13,510 nt of DNA from Proteobacteria bacterium UBA1847. GTDB lineage: Bacteria > Pseudomonadota > Gammaproteobacteria > Steroidobacterales > Woeseiaceae. The stretch lies in contig DDIP01000078.1 in assembly GCA_002338605.1 (NCBI GenBank), positions 1-13,510 on the forward strand. The letters run 5' to 3'. Positions 7,427 through 13,510 of this stretch are shown here, piece by piece (within the stretch, counting starts at the first letter, position 1; every line of letters starts with the position of its first letter). The notes beneath the pieces were generated by a model. The model was not told where the DNA came from. It saw only the letters and a list, made by a program, of their open reading frames with translations, and did no database searches. The translations under genes were made by a program, and so were the position numbers.

Positions 7427-8112
7427 CACCGGACAGTTTAACCATCACGCCGACAAACGATTCTGAGCGATATATTCAAGATCGCGATTTGAATCTCACG
7501 GCTGCCGTTAGGTGTAAGAGCTATGGCCTGTTTTCAAGCCTACTCGCGTCATCCCATGAGATAGATGTTGGCAAGCAGCTGCGTGAAGTTGCTGGCATGG
7601 ACAACTTTTGCGTATACGGAATCGATTTGGGTGCACTTTGCGGTACGTATCTGAGTGTTGACAAACTAGCGAGAAAAAACGAATACAGCCGGCTGTTCGA
7701 AATTGGAGATTCCGGCCCACCAGTGGCGATTCGAGAGCAACAGCAATTCGGTCAGATTTCGGGTATTAGGGAAGACCTGGTCCGTTTCTACGAATTCTTT
7801 GATTACAAGATACACCAACACTATGCCTGGGCACCCGATCACATATCGGTAATTCTGGAATTCACTCATCTGCTTTGCTACTACGAAAGCGTAGTCAGTG
7901 AAGATCAGTTGTCTTATCAATTGGCCCAATACGATTTTGTCTCGCGTCACCTCGTTGACTGGGCTCCTATATTCGCGGACTTGATTGACAATGTTCAGCC
8001 AGACTCACTGTATGCGGACATCGCACGATCACTGTGCTTGTTTATTACACGAGACCACGAATGGCAGGCCAGCACTATTTTTCCTATGGAAAGGAGCGGT
8101 GATAATGGCTAG
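7423..8112 (+). CDS. TorD/DmsD-like molybdoenzyme maturation chaperone (delta subunit)
   Basis: A 229-residue soluble protein predicted to be mainly helical, with no signal peptide or membrane segment. It resembles the accessory proteins of type II molybdoenzymes (NarJ, DdhD and EbdD type). Seen: YSRLFEIGDSGPPVAIRE near 88-105, GIREDLVRFYEFFDYKI near 114-130, WAPDHISVILEFTHLL near 136-151, and AQYDFVSRHLVDWAPIFADLI near 168-188. Proteins of this family bind the Tat signal and apo-enzyme in the cytoplasm, and hold it until the molybdenum cofactor is loaded and the beta subunit is attached. AGGAG lies seven bases before the ATG. It overlaps the alpha gene by 4 bases and the beta gene by 8. Its place between alpha and beta is odd: in better-known type II operons the chaperone follows beta. 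Confidence 0.85.
   Translation: MTPDSLTITPTNDSERYIQDRDLNLTAAVRCKSYGLFSSLLASSHEIDVGKQLREVAGMDNFCVYGIDLGALCGTYLSVDKLARKNEYSRLFEIGDSGPPVAIREQQQFGQISGIREDLVRFYEFFDYKIHQHYAWAPDHISVILEFTHLLCYYESVVSEDQLSYQLAQYDFVSRHLVDWAPIFADLIDNVQPDSLYADIARSLCLFITRDHEWQASTIFPMERSGDNG
8091..8096 (+). promoter_or_regulatory. Ribosome binding site that sets the iron-sulfur subunit start
   Basis: AAGGAG lies inside the end of the chaperone gene, eight bases before the ATG at 8105. It fixes the start there, immediately before the first cysteine cluster. The frame is open further upstream to a TTG at 7985, but that would add 40 residues with no family character. Confidence 0.75.
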
Positions 8113-9091
8113 ACAGGTAGCGATGGTCATAGACTTGAACAAATGCATCGGCTGCCACACTTGCACGACGGCGTGCAAGTCATTGTGGACAGATGAACCG
8201 GGCCAGGAATATATGCTTTGGCACAATGTTGAGACCAAGCCAGGCCCCGGCTATCCCGAAAACTGGGAGGCCAGTGGCGGCGGCTGGGAAAATGGCCAGC
8301 TGAAGCCGGGACAGCTCATGTCCAAGGAAAGTCACGGTACGGAATGTTCGGTCAACCACGAGGCTGTTTTTTTTGACGCCAGCGAAATTCGACTCCGGCA
8401 GGACGAGAAAATGAAAGTTGGTTCCAATTGGAACGAGGATTCCAGTTCAGGGGAGTATCCAAACAACTACCATTTCTATTTGCCGCGACTTTGTAATCAC
8501 TGTACCAAGCCATCATGTCTCGAAGCATGCCCGGTACGAGCGATTTACAAACGCGAAGAAGACGGTGTCGTACTGATTGACCAGGACAAATGCCAGGGGC
8601 TGCGAGCGTGCAACACAGCTTGTCCTTACAAGAAAATCTACTACAACCACGTCACAAAAAAATCACAAAAATGTATATTCTGTTTTCCTCGACTCGAGAA
8701 AGGTGAGGCTCCGGCATGTGCGAAGCAGTGCCCAGGAAAGCTGAGGTTTGTTGGTTTTCTTGAAGATGAGGACGGTCCGATTCATAAACTTGTTTACGAA
8801 TGGAAAGTTGCGTTGCCCTTACATCCTGAATACGGTACTGAGCCGAACGTTTTTTATGTTCCACCTATCCTTCCAAACGCGTATGACGACAACGGCGATA
8901 TTTCGGATGATCCGAGAGTTCCGATTGAGTACCTTCGTCAACTTTTCGGTGAGGAAGTCGATGGCGCCTTGATCACTCTAGACGTCGAGATGGAGAGAAA
9001 AAAACAAGGAAAGTCGTCGCAATTGATGGACCTGTTGATAGCCAAGGACTGGAAGTCGATGTTTAACATCCCTGATGTAAGGATTGAATGA
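8105..9091 (+). CDS. Four-cluster iron-sulfur beta subunit of the type II molybdenum enzyme
   Basis: A 328-residue electron-transfer subunit, similar in length to DdhB/SerB-type proteins. Four cysteine groups are visible: C14-x2-C17-x2-C20-x3-C24; C130-x2-C133-x4-C138-x3-C142; C163-x5-C169-x3-C173; and C190-x2-C193-x11-C205-x3-C209. In the third group the second ligand position is Leu166 (CQGLRAC). The same position is Trp in NarH and Tyr in EbdB, where the cluster is [3Fe-4S], so three [4Fe-4S] and one [3Fe-4S] are predicted. No signal peptide is present. Beta subunits of this family leave the cell interior by travelling with the Tat-tagged alpha subunit. Electrons would pass from the Mo site through these clusters to an external partner. 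It overlaps the chaperone gene by 8 bases. No heme-b gamma gene follows. Confidence 0.93.
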   Translation: MARQVAMVIDLNKCIGCHTCTTACKSLWTDEPGQEYMLWHNVETKPGPGYPENWEASGGGWENGQLKPGQLMSKESHGTECSVNHEAVFFDASEIRLRQDEKMKVGSNWNEDSSSGEYPNNYHFYLPRLCNHCTKPSCLEACPVRAIYKREEDGVVLIDQDKCQGLRACNTACPYKKIYYNHVTKKSQKCIFCFPRLEKGEAPACAKQCPGKLRFVGFLEDEDGPIHKLVYEWKVALPLHPEYGTEPNVFYVPPILPNAYDDNGDISDDPRVPIEYLRQLFGEEVDGALITLDVEMERKKQGKSSQLMDLLIAKDWKSMFNIPDVRIE

Positions 9092-9117
9092 TTTTGTTAC
9101 GGGGAAATCAAAGAAAG

Positions 9118-9136
9118 TTTTTATAAGCTATAAAAA
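9118..9136. repeat. AT-only inverted repeat just upstream of the SUMF1-fold lipoprotein gene
   Basis: TTTTTATA and TATAAAAA are perfect 8-bp inverted arms around the trinucleotide AGC. The element lies in the 56-base gap between the beta subunit and the lipoprotein gene, directly before the AGG ribosome site of the latter. The stem has no G-C pair, so it is not a convincing terminator. It could be a protein-binding site, an RNA hairpin affecting translation, or chance in AT-rich DNA. Confidence 0.3.
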
Positions 9137-9147
9137 AGGTAAACATT

Positions 9148-10095
9148 ATGAAGCTACTACTAAATCGCCTTGAGCGTCGCGCGATCGTTGCATTTGTGTC
9201 TGTCATCGTAATGAGCGGCTGTCAGTCGAAGAGCTTTGATCCCGGTACCGAGTTCAGCGACTGTGAGAGCTGCCCGACGATGGTTGTGGTTGCCGGTGGC
9301 AGCTTTCAAATGGGATCACTTGAGGGAGAGGAAGGACGTCCAGAGGGTCCGGTGCACAACGTTGCTATTGGATACGATTTCGCTGTTGGGAAGTTTGAGC
9401 TGACCAATGGCCAGTTTGCCGAATTTGTTGATGAAGAAAACTATGTACAAGCAAAAAACTGCATTGTCTGGACCGACAAATGGGAGGCACTTGGAGACAC
9501 GAGTTGGCGCAATCCGGGTTACGGCCGCGAGCCGTTAGAGAATGAACCTGCAGCTTGTTTGAGCTGGCATGACGCAAAGGCCTACGTTGCCTGGCTTTCT
9601 GATAAGACCGGCAAGTCGTATCGACTTCCGTCTGAGTCGGAGTGGGAGTACTTTGCACGAGCGGGTGCGGAAACACGGTTTCCTTGGGGCGATAGCGTAG
9701 AAGGGATATGCGAACGTGTAAACCTGTTTGATAAATCAGGTCGAAAGGCATCGGCCCTGGTAAACGCTGAAAACCGGCCATACGTTCCTGCAGAGTGCGA
9801 TGACGGTTTCGCATATGTGTCGCCGGTAGGAAGCTTCCCTCCTAATGCATTCGGCCTACACGATGTCATTGGCAATGTGTGGGAATGGACAGAGGATTGC
9901 TACGCGGTCCCATATCCGTTGGGACTGTCGGATGGCAGCAGTTATCAAGTGGAAGGTGAATGTGCACTGCGAAGCATCAGAGGCGGCGGCTGGGTTACGA
10001 CCCCACTTCGACAACGTCCGGCCTTTCGCGGCCGTGATCCAGAGGCTTTGGTTTTCGTACCGTTCGGAGTACGTGTTGTACGGGACTTGAAGTAA
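9148..10095 (+). CDS. SUMF1/formylglycine-generating-enzyme-like lipoprotein
   Basis: A 315-residue protein with a lipoprotein signal: positive N-terminus, hydrophobic residues 12-23 and a lipobox MSGC with Cys25. The mature part is an FGE-sulfatase fold: GGSFQMGS (50-57), KFELTNGQFAEFV (82-94), LSWHDAKAYVAWLS (138-151), YRLPSESEWEYFARAG (158-173), GNVWEWTED (242-250), RSIRGGGW (275-282) and FGVRVVRDL near the end. True formylglycine-generating enzymes have a pair of copper-binding cysteines in the C-terminal core. Here the matching stretch (282-310) contains no cysteine, so sulfatase activation is unlikely. It may be a binding or structural subunit, or a PvdO-like enzyme. A ribosome site lies about 8 bases before the ATG. 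Position directly after the beta gene suggests an envelope-anchored partner of the molybdenum enzyme, but this is inference. Confidence 0.85.
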   Translation: MKLLLNRLERRAIVAFVSVIVMSGCQSKSFDPGTEFSDCESCPTMVVVAGGSFQMGSLEGEEGRPEGPVHNVAIGYDFAVGKFELTNGQFAEFVDEENYVQAKNCIVWTDKWEALGDTSWRNPGYGREPLENEPAACLSWHDAKAYVAWLSDKTGKSYRLPSESEWEYFARAGAETRFPWGDSVEGICERVNLFDKSGRKASALVNAENRPYVPAECDDGFAYVSPVGSFPPNAFGLHDVIGNVWEWTEDCYAVPYPLGLSDGSSYQVEGECALRSIRGGGWVTTPLRQRPAFRGRDPEALVFVPFGVRVVRDLK

Positions 10096-10181
10096 GGCAC
10101 GTCCATATTGCTGGTTGTTAGTTGAGTGGTTGTGGTCAAGCGACACACCGGTTGGGAGTTCCCGGAGATGAGTGAGGTCCG
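10096..10181. other. 86-base gap between the two molybdenum enzyme modules
   Basis: No gene, clear promoter or terminator hairpin was seen. A GAGG ribosome site at 10174-10177 serves the next gene. The lack of a terminator is consistent with read-through transcription. Confidence 0.4.
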
Positions 10182-10670
10182 ATGATTGAACTTTATATTA
10201 ATGGCACGAAATACATGATCGATGTCGACCCAATGACCCCACTCTTGTGGGTCATTCGAGAACAGGTCGGACTAACGGGCACAAAATTTGGTTGCGGCAT
10301 TGCTCAGTGCGGCGCTTGCACAGTACACGTAAATGGTAAGTCAGTTCGCTCATGCATAACTCCGGTCAAGGCTGCGGTCGGCAACAACGTCACGACAATC
10401 GAAGGAATCACTAGTGCCGATGGCGAGCCGCATCCGATTCAGAAGGCCTGGCTAACTGAGCAGGTGCCACAGTGCGGTTACTGTCAATCGGGTCAGATGA
10501 TGACGGCTGTCGAGCTACTGAACCAGATCAGCTCGCCAACCGACAGCGATATCGATACTGCGATGAGCGGCGTTATTTGCCGTTGCGGAACGTATGGGCG
10601 TATTCGCAAAGGCATAAAAACCGCGGCGCTGGCTATGCGAAGCAATGCGGAGGTGCCTGACGATGGCTAA
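10182..10670 (+). CDS. Two-[2Fe-2S] small subunit of a molybdenum hydroxylase (CoxS/IorA type)
   Basis: A 162-residue subunit of standard length. The N-terminal plant-ferredoxin-like [2Fe-2S] site is Cys38, Cys43, Cys46 and Cys58 ([23 protein letters not shown]). The C-terminal helical domain carries the second site, Cys98 and Cys101 ([11 protein letters not shown]) with Cys133 and Cys135 ([14 protein letters not shown]). In xanthine-oxidase-family enzymes this chain carries electrons away from the molybdenum site. It has no signal peptide and would be exported together with the Tat-tagged large subunit. No FAD-binding medium subunit gene is present beside it, which matches two-subunit isoquinoline-1-oxidoreductase and aldehyde-oxidase types that pass electrons to a cytochrome. 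Its stop overlaps the large-subunit start by 8 bases. Confidence 0.95.
   Translation: MIELYINGTKYMIDVDPMTPLLWVIREQVGLTGTKFGCGIAQCGACTVHVNGKSVRSCITPVKAAVGNNVTTIEGITSADGEPHPIQKAWLTEQVPQCGYCQSGQMMTAVELLNQISSPTDSDIDTAMSGVICRCGTYGRIRKGIKTAALAMRSNAEVPDDG
10649..10654 (+). promoter_or_regulatory. Ribosome binding site that sets the large-subunit start
   Basis: A perfect GGAGGT lies eight bases before the ATG at 10663. It favours that start over the in-frame ATG at 10645, which would lie upstream of the ribosome site and add six residues before the Tat signal. Confidence 0.8.
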
Positions 10671-12894
10671 GTGGAGTCGACGGGCGTTTATTACGGCCGG
10701 GGTGATTGCAAGCGGCGCCGTTGTTTTTGGCGTCGCGATTCGGCGCGGCAATCCGGTCGACAAAGTTGTCTCATTGGCGGTTGGAGATGATGAAACCCTG
10801 ATAAATGTCTGGCTGAAAATTGCCACAGACAATTCAATAACTGTGATAGTGCCACATGCCGAGATGGGCCAAGGCGTCCATACAACGCTCGCCATGATGC
10901 TCGCTGACGAGTTGGACGCCGATTGGGACACGGTTCAAATGCTTGAAGCTCCTGCGCACGAAGAGTATGCGAACTATGCTCTGAAAAGGGGATATTCGAC
11001 AGGCGACATAGAGTTCCCGGCTTTTCTTGTTGATTCAGTCAATGGTTATTTCCTCAATGCGGCGAAGGAGTCCGGTACTCAGATCACAGGCGGTAGCACA
11101 TCGGTCCGCTACACTGGAGAGCTTGCCATGCGTGTCGCTGGCGCCAGTACCAAAGCGGTGTTGTTACAGGCCGCAGCCGACAAATGGAATGTCAACCGAG
11201 ATTCGTTGCGAGCCGAGAAAAGCTACATCGTTCACGATGCATCTGGCCGGCGGGCGCGGTTTGCCGATTTCTCTGTAGAGGCTGCAAACCTTTCGCAGCC
11301 CCCAGCCCCGGTCTTAAAATCACACGATCAGTTCACGATCATGGGAACGTCAGTACCCCGGATTGATATACCAGCGAAAATTGATGGCAGTGCAAAATAC
11401 GGTATCGACGTTGTATTGCCCGACATGAAGTACGCAGCGATCAAGGCGGCCCCGGTATTCGGCTCCAAGGTTGCAGACATCGATGAAACCTCGGTGCAGG
11501 AGATGCCGGGCATCCACAGAATTGTCAATTTGGACAGTGCTGTCGCAATAGTTGCTGATGGGTATTGGCAGGCGCAACAGGCCATGGAGCAGCTCGATGT
11601 CAAGTGGACTCTGAGTGGCAACGAGTCTATCGAGCAAAGTGACATTGCCCAGCAGCTTGCAGGTGCCCTCGATGCTGCGAATGCAAATGATGCGTTCGAA
11701 GTGGACCTGGAGGCGGGTGATGTCAAGGGCGCATTCGATGCGGCTAGCAAGGTCGTTAACGCAGAATATCGGGTACCGTATCTGGCTCACGCTACGATGG
11801 AGCCGATGAATTGCACGGCCTGGATTCACGAGGGCCGGTGCGAGCTTTGGCTCGGCACACAAAATCCACTCGGTTTCACCTTGCGAATTGGCAAGGCGAT
11901 CGGTATGAATCCGGCTGATGTAATATTACACAACCAGTATCTTGGTGGCGGCTTCGGGAGGCGGTCCGTTTCCGATTTTGCTGAGCAGGCGGCACGAATT
12001 GCTGTTGATGTTCCCTACCCGGTCAAATTGATTTGGTCTCGCGAAGAGGACATTCGCCATGATCATTACAGGCAGGCGAGTATCAGTCGTTTTTCGGCCG
12101 CAGTGAACGCGGCTGGCCAGCCAACAGCGTGGCAAAATCAGTTTGTGAACAAGCGCGTCCCTGCAGAAGCGCCTCACATCCCTTACGCAATCGATAATCA
12201 GCTAATTCAGTTTACCAATAGCGGGGTTCACGTGCCTTGGGGCTTCTGGCGCAGCGTGGATCATTCACTGCATACGTTTTTTACTGAATCCTTCATAGAT
12301 GAACTAGCGGTTGCTGCTGGAAGCGACCCGCTCGAATTCCGTCGTGAATTGTTGGTGGATAAACCAGGATTCATGTCGGTTCTTGAACGTGTCGCGGAAG
12401 AATCCGAATGGGGAACTCCGTTACCAGAGAACTGCGGGCGGGGAATTGCAATATGCCGGTGTTTCGGTACAACCGTCGCGCAAGTGGTCGAAGTCGAGAT
12501 TGACAATGGAACAATACGAGTCAAACGTGTTGTTTGCGTCGTCGATGCTAGTTTTACGATCCATCCCGATGGCATGAGAGCGCAGATGGAAAGCGGCATT
12601 ATATACGGGCTGACGGCCGCACTATACGGCGATATTTCTATCCATCAAGGTGCCGTTATGCAGAGCAATTTCCACGATTATCAGATACTGCGCATGAGCG
12701 ACGCACCAAAGATTGAAACTCACATCATAAATGGCGGGGGGCGATTTGGAGGTGCTGGTGAGGCAGGAACACCTGCAATAGCGCCCGCATTGACCAATGC
12801 AATATTCAATGCAAGCGGCCTGCGGATTCGTGAGCTGCCGATAAAGCACGTCGATTTCTCACAACAAGGTCCGGAGATGCAGGGCGTCACCTGA
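10663..12894 (+). CDS. Molybdenum large subunit, isoquinoline 1-oxidoreductase beta (IorB) type, Tat-exported
   Basis: A 743-residue xanthine-oxidase-family catalytic subunit. Residues 4-24 are a Tat signal ([11 protein letters not shown] followed by a hydrophobic stretch) that may remain as an anchor. Family motifs: [22 protein letters not shown] (64-85), [15 protein letters not shown] (228-242), [11 protein letters not shown] (376-386), LGGGFGRR (427-434), [17 protein letters not shown] (454-470), [13 protein letters not shown] (634-646), and [19 protein letters not shown] (697-715). Glu700 matches the conserved catalytic glutamate. The GGGFGRR and SREEDIRHD signatures favour the IorB branch over xanthine dehydrogenase or CO dehydrogenase. 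Known members hydroxylate N-heterocycles or oxidise aldehydes using water; the substrate here is not readable. It is a pair with the preceding small subunit, and is probably periplasmic or membrane-attached on the outer face. Confidence 0.93.
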   Translation: MAKWSRRAFITAGVIASGAVVFGVAIRRGNPVDKVVSLAVGDDETLINVWLKIATDNSITVIVPHAEMGQGVHTTLAMMLADELDADWDTVQMLEAPAHEEYANYALKRGYSTGDIEFPAFLVDSVNGYFLNAAKESGTQITGGSTSVRYTGELAMRVAGASTKAVLLQAAADKWNVNRDSLRAEKSYIVHDASGRRARFADFSVEAANLSQPPAPVLKSHDQFTIMGTSVPRIDIPAKIDGSAKYGIDVVLPDMKYAAIKAAPVFGSKVADIDETSVQEMPGIHRIVNLDSAVAIVADGYWQAQQAMEQLDVKWTLSGNESIEQSDIAQQLAGALDAANANDAFEVDLEAGDVKGAFDAASKVVNAEYRVPYLAHATMEPMNCTAWIHEGRCELWLGTQNPLGFTLRIGKAIGMNPADVILHNQYLGGGFGRRSVSDFAEQAARIAVDVPYPVKLIWSREEDIRHDHYRQASISRFSAAVNAAGQPTAWQNQFVNKRVPAEAPHIPYAIDNQLIQFTNSGVHVPWGFWRSVDHSLHTFFTESFIDELAVAAGSDPLEFRRELLVDKPGFMSVLERVAEESEWGTPLPENCGRGIAICRCFGTTVAQVVEVEIDNGTIRVKRVVCVVDASFTIHPDGMRAQMESGIIYGLTAALYGDISIHQGAVMQSNFHDYQILRMSDAPKIETHIINGGGRFGGAGEAGTPAIAPALTNAIFNASGLRIRELPIKHVDFSQQGPEMQGVT

Positions 12895-13005
12895 TCTGAA
12901 TTGTGATGCTTATACATTGATGTTGACGGAGTAAACCGTGTAAATCGAAAAATAAGTTCCTATAGTGGGAACGCAAAACGAAATGCCTCCAGCTGGGGAA
13001 ATGCA
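12895..13005. promoter_or_regulatory. 111-base gap before the acyl-CoA ligase, with a short hairpin
   Basis: GTTCC (12956-12960) and GGAAC (12968-12972) form a perfect 5-bp stem around a 7-base loop, extendable by one G-T wobble pair. No T-run follows, so it is a poor terminator. TTGACG at 12923-12928 resembles a -35 element, but no good -10 is correctly spaced. GGGGA around 12995-12999 is the likely ribosome site for the ATG at 13006. A separate promoter for the ligase is possible but not shown. Confidence 0.25.
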
Positions 13006-13510
13006 ATGTACGGCCTCATGCAAAACGAACCTGTCAATCTTATTTCGATTCTTATTCACGCCGCACGATGGCACGGTGAAAGCGTCGTCGTCACCAATTC
13101 CGTGGAAGGCGGAATTCGCCGCCAGACATATGTTGATACGCTTGACCGAGTTACCCGGCTGGCATCCAGCCTTGAATTATATGGGCTTCGGCGAGGAGAC
13201 AGAGTCGGAACCCTGGGCTGGAATACGAATCGCCATCTTGAAGCCTGGTACGCAATATCGGGGGCCGGTGCCATATGTCACACCATAAATCCAAGGCTCT
13301 TTCCGAATCAGATTGAATTCATTGTCAACCATGCAGAAGACAGGCTGCTATTTGTTGATCTGACGTTTGTCGACCTTTTGATTGAATTATTACCTAAACT
13401 ACCCAGTGTGGAAGGTGTCATCGTCATGACGGACGTGGCGCATATGCCTGACATGTCTAAGTCACCGGTTGCGACATACTGTTACGAAGACTTCCTCTCG
13501 GCGGTAGGCG
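13006..13510 (+). CDS. AMP-forming acyl-CoA ligase (acyl-CoA synthetase), 5' part only
   Basis: The frame is open from the ATG at 13006 to the window edge: 168 codons of a protein that is normally about 540 residues. The opening MYGLMQNEPVNLISILIHAA is typical of medium- and long-chain fatty-acyl-CoA ligases (AlkK-like). VEGGIRRQTYVDTLDRVTRLASSLE near 29-53 and GLRRGDRVGTLGWNTNRHLEAWYAISGAGAICHTINPRLFPNQIEFIVNHAEDRLLFVD near 56-114 match the N-terminal adenylate-forming domain. The ATP-binding P-loop and later core motifs lie beyond the edge. Family enzymes activate carboxylic acids with ATP and CoA in the cytoplasm. Placed after two oxidising enzymes, it would fit activation of an acid produced by them, though the chain length or ring nature of the acid cannot be told. 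An overlapping ATG at 13001 is in another frame and was rejected. Confidence 0.9.
   Translation, partial: MYGLMQNEPVNLISILIHAARWHGESVVVTNSVEGGIRRQTYVDTLDRVTRLASSLELYGLRRGDRVGTLGWNTNRHLEAWYAISGAGAICHTINPRLFPNQIEFIVNHAEDRLLFVDLTFVDLLIELLPKLPSVEGVIVMTDVAHMPDMSKSPVATYCYEDFLSAVG

Noticed and set aside
9365..9814. Minus-strand open frame of 149 codons inside the lipoprotein gene
   Set aside because: It is fully antisense to a gene with clear family motifs; its arginine-, serine- and glutamine-rich sequence is typical of a shadow frame.

Overview
The window is bacterial chromosomal DNA of balanced base composition. It carries a catabolic gene cluster with twin-arginine and lipoprotein export signals, which points to a Gram-negative organism, probably a proteobacterium. 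The species cannot be read from the sequence. I see no rRNA, tRNA, CRISPR array, transposase or phage gene.

Left part (1-2092): a 3'-truncated HMG-CoA-lyase-family gene on the minus strand runs off the left edge. It is divergent from a class III (CaiB/BaiF) CoA-transferase gene, and the two share a 130-bp AT-containing intergenic region. Together they look like an activate-then-cleave module for a 3-hydroxy-dicarboxylic acid: the transferase makes the CoA thioester and the lyase splits it.

Middle (2130-3106): a GntR/HutC-type regulator with a UTRA ligand-binding domain lies on the minus strand. It is convergent with the CoA transferase and divergent from the long plus-strand cluster. The AT-rich gap between the regulator and that cluster holds a perfect 13-bp palindrome (3017-3029), a good candidate operator.

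Right part (3107-13510): eight consecutive plus-strand genes with short gaps or overlaps, probably one operon. In order: a dihydropyrimidinase/hydantoinase-like amidohydrolase; a Tat-exported, NarG-type (type II DMSO reductase family) molybdenum catalytic subunit; its TorD/DmsD-like chaperone; a four-cluster iron-sulfur beta subunit; a formylglycine-generating-enzyme-like (SUMF1 fold) lipoprotein; a two-[2Fe-2S] small subunit; a Tat-exported isoquinoline-1-oxidoreductase-type molybdenum large subunit; and the start of an acyl-CoA ligase that runs off the right edge.

The cluster therefore combines two unrelated molybdenum enzymes, both predicted to act outside the cytoplasmic membrane, with a cyclic-amide hydrolase and CoA-ester chemistry. 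The simplest reading is a degradation pathway. An organic substrate is hydroxylated or oxidised with water in the periplasm, a cyclic amide or imide is hydrolysed in the cytoplasm, and acid products are activated to CoA thioesters and cleaved. The real substrate is not determined by the sequence. The unusual points are the alpha-chaperone-beta gene order, the absence of a recognisable heme-b gamma subunit or membrane anchor, and the SUMF1-fold lipoprotein found where such a subunit would be expected.
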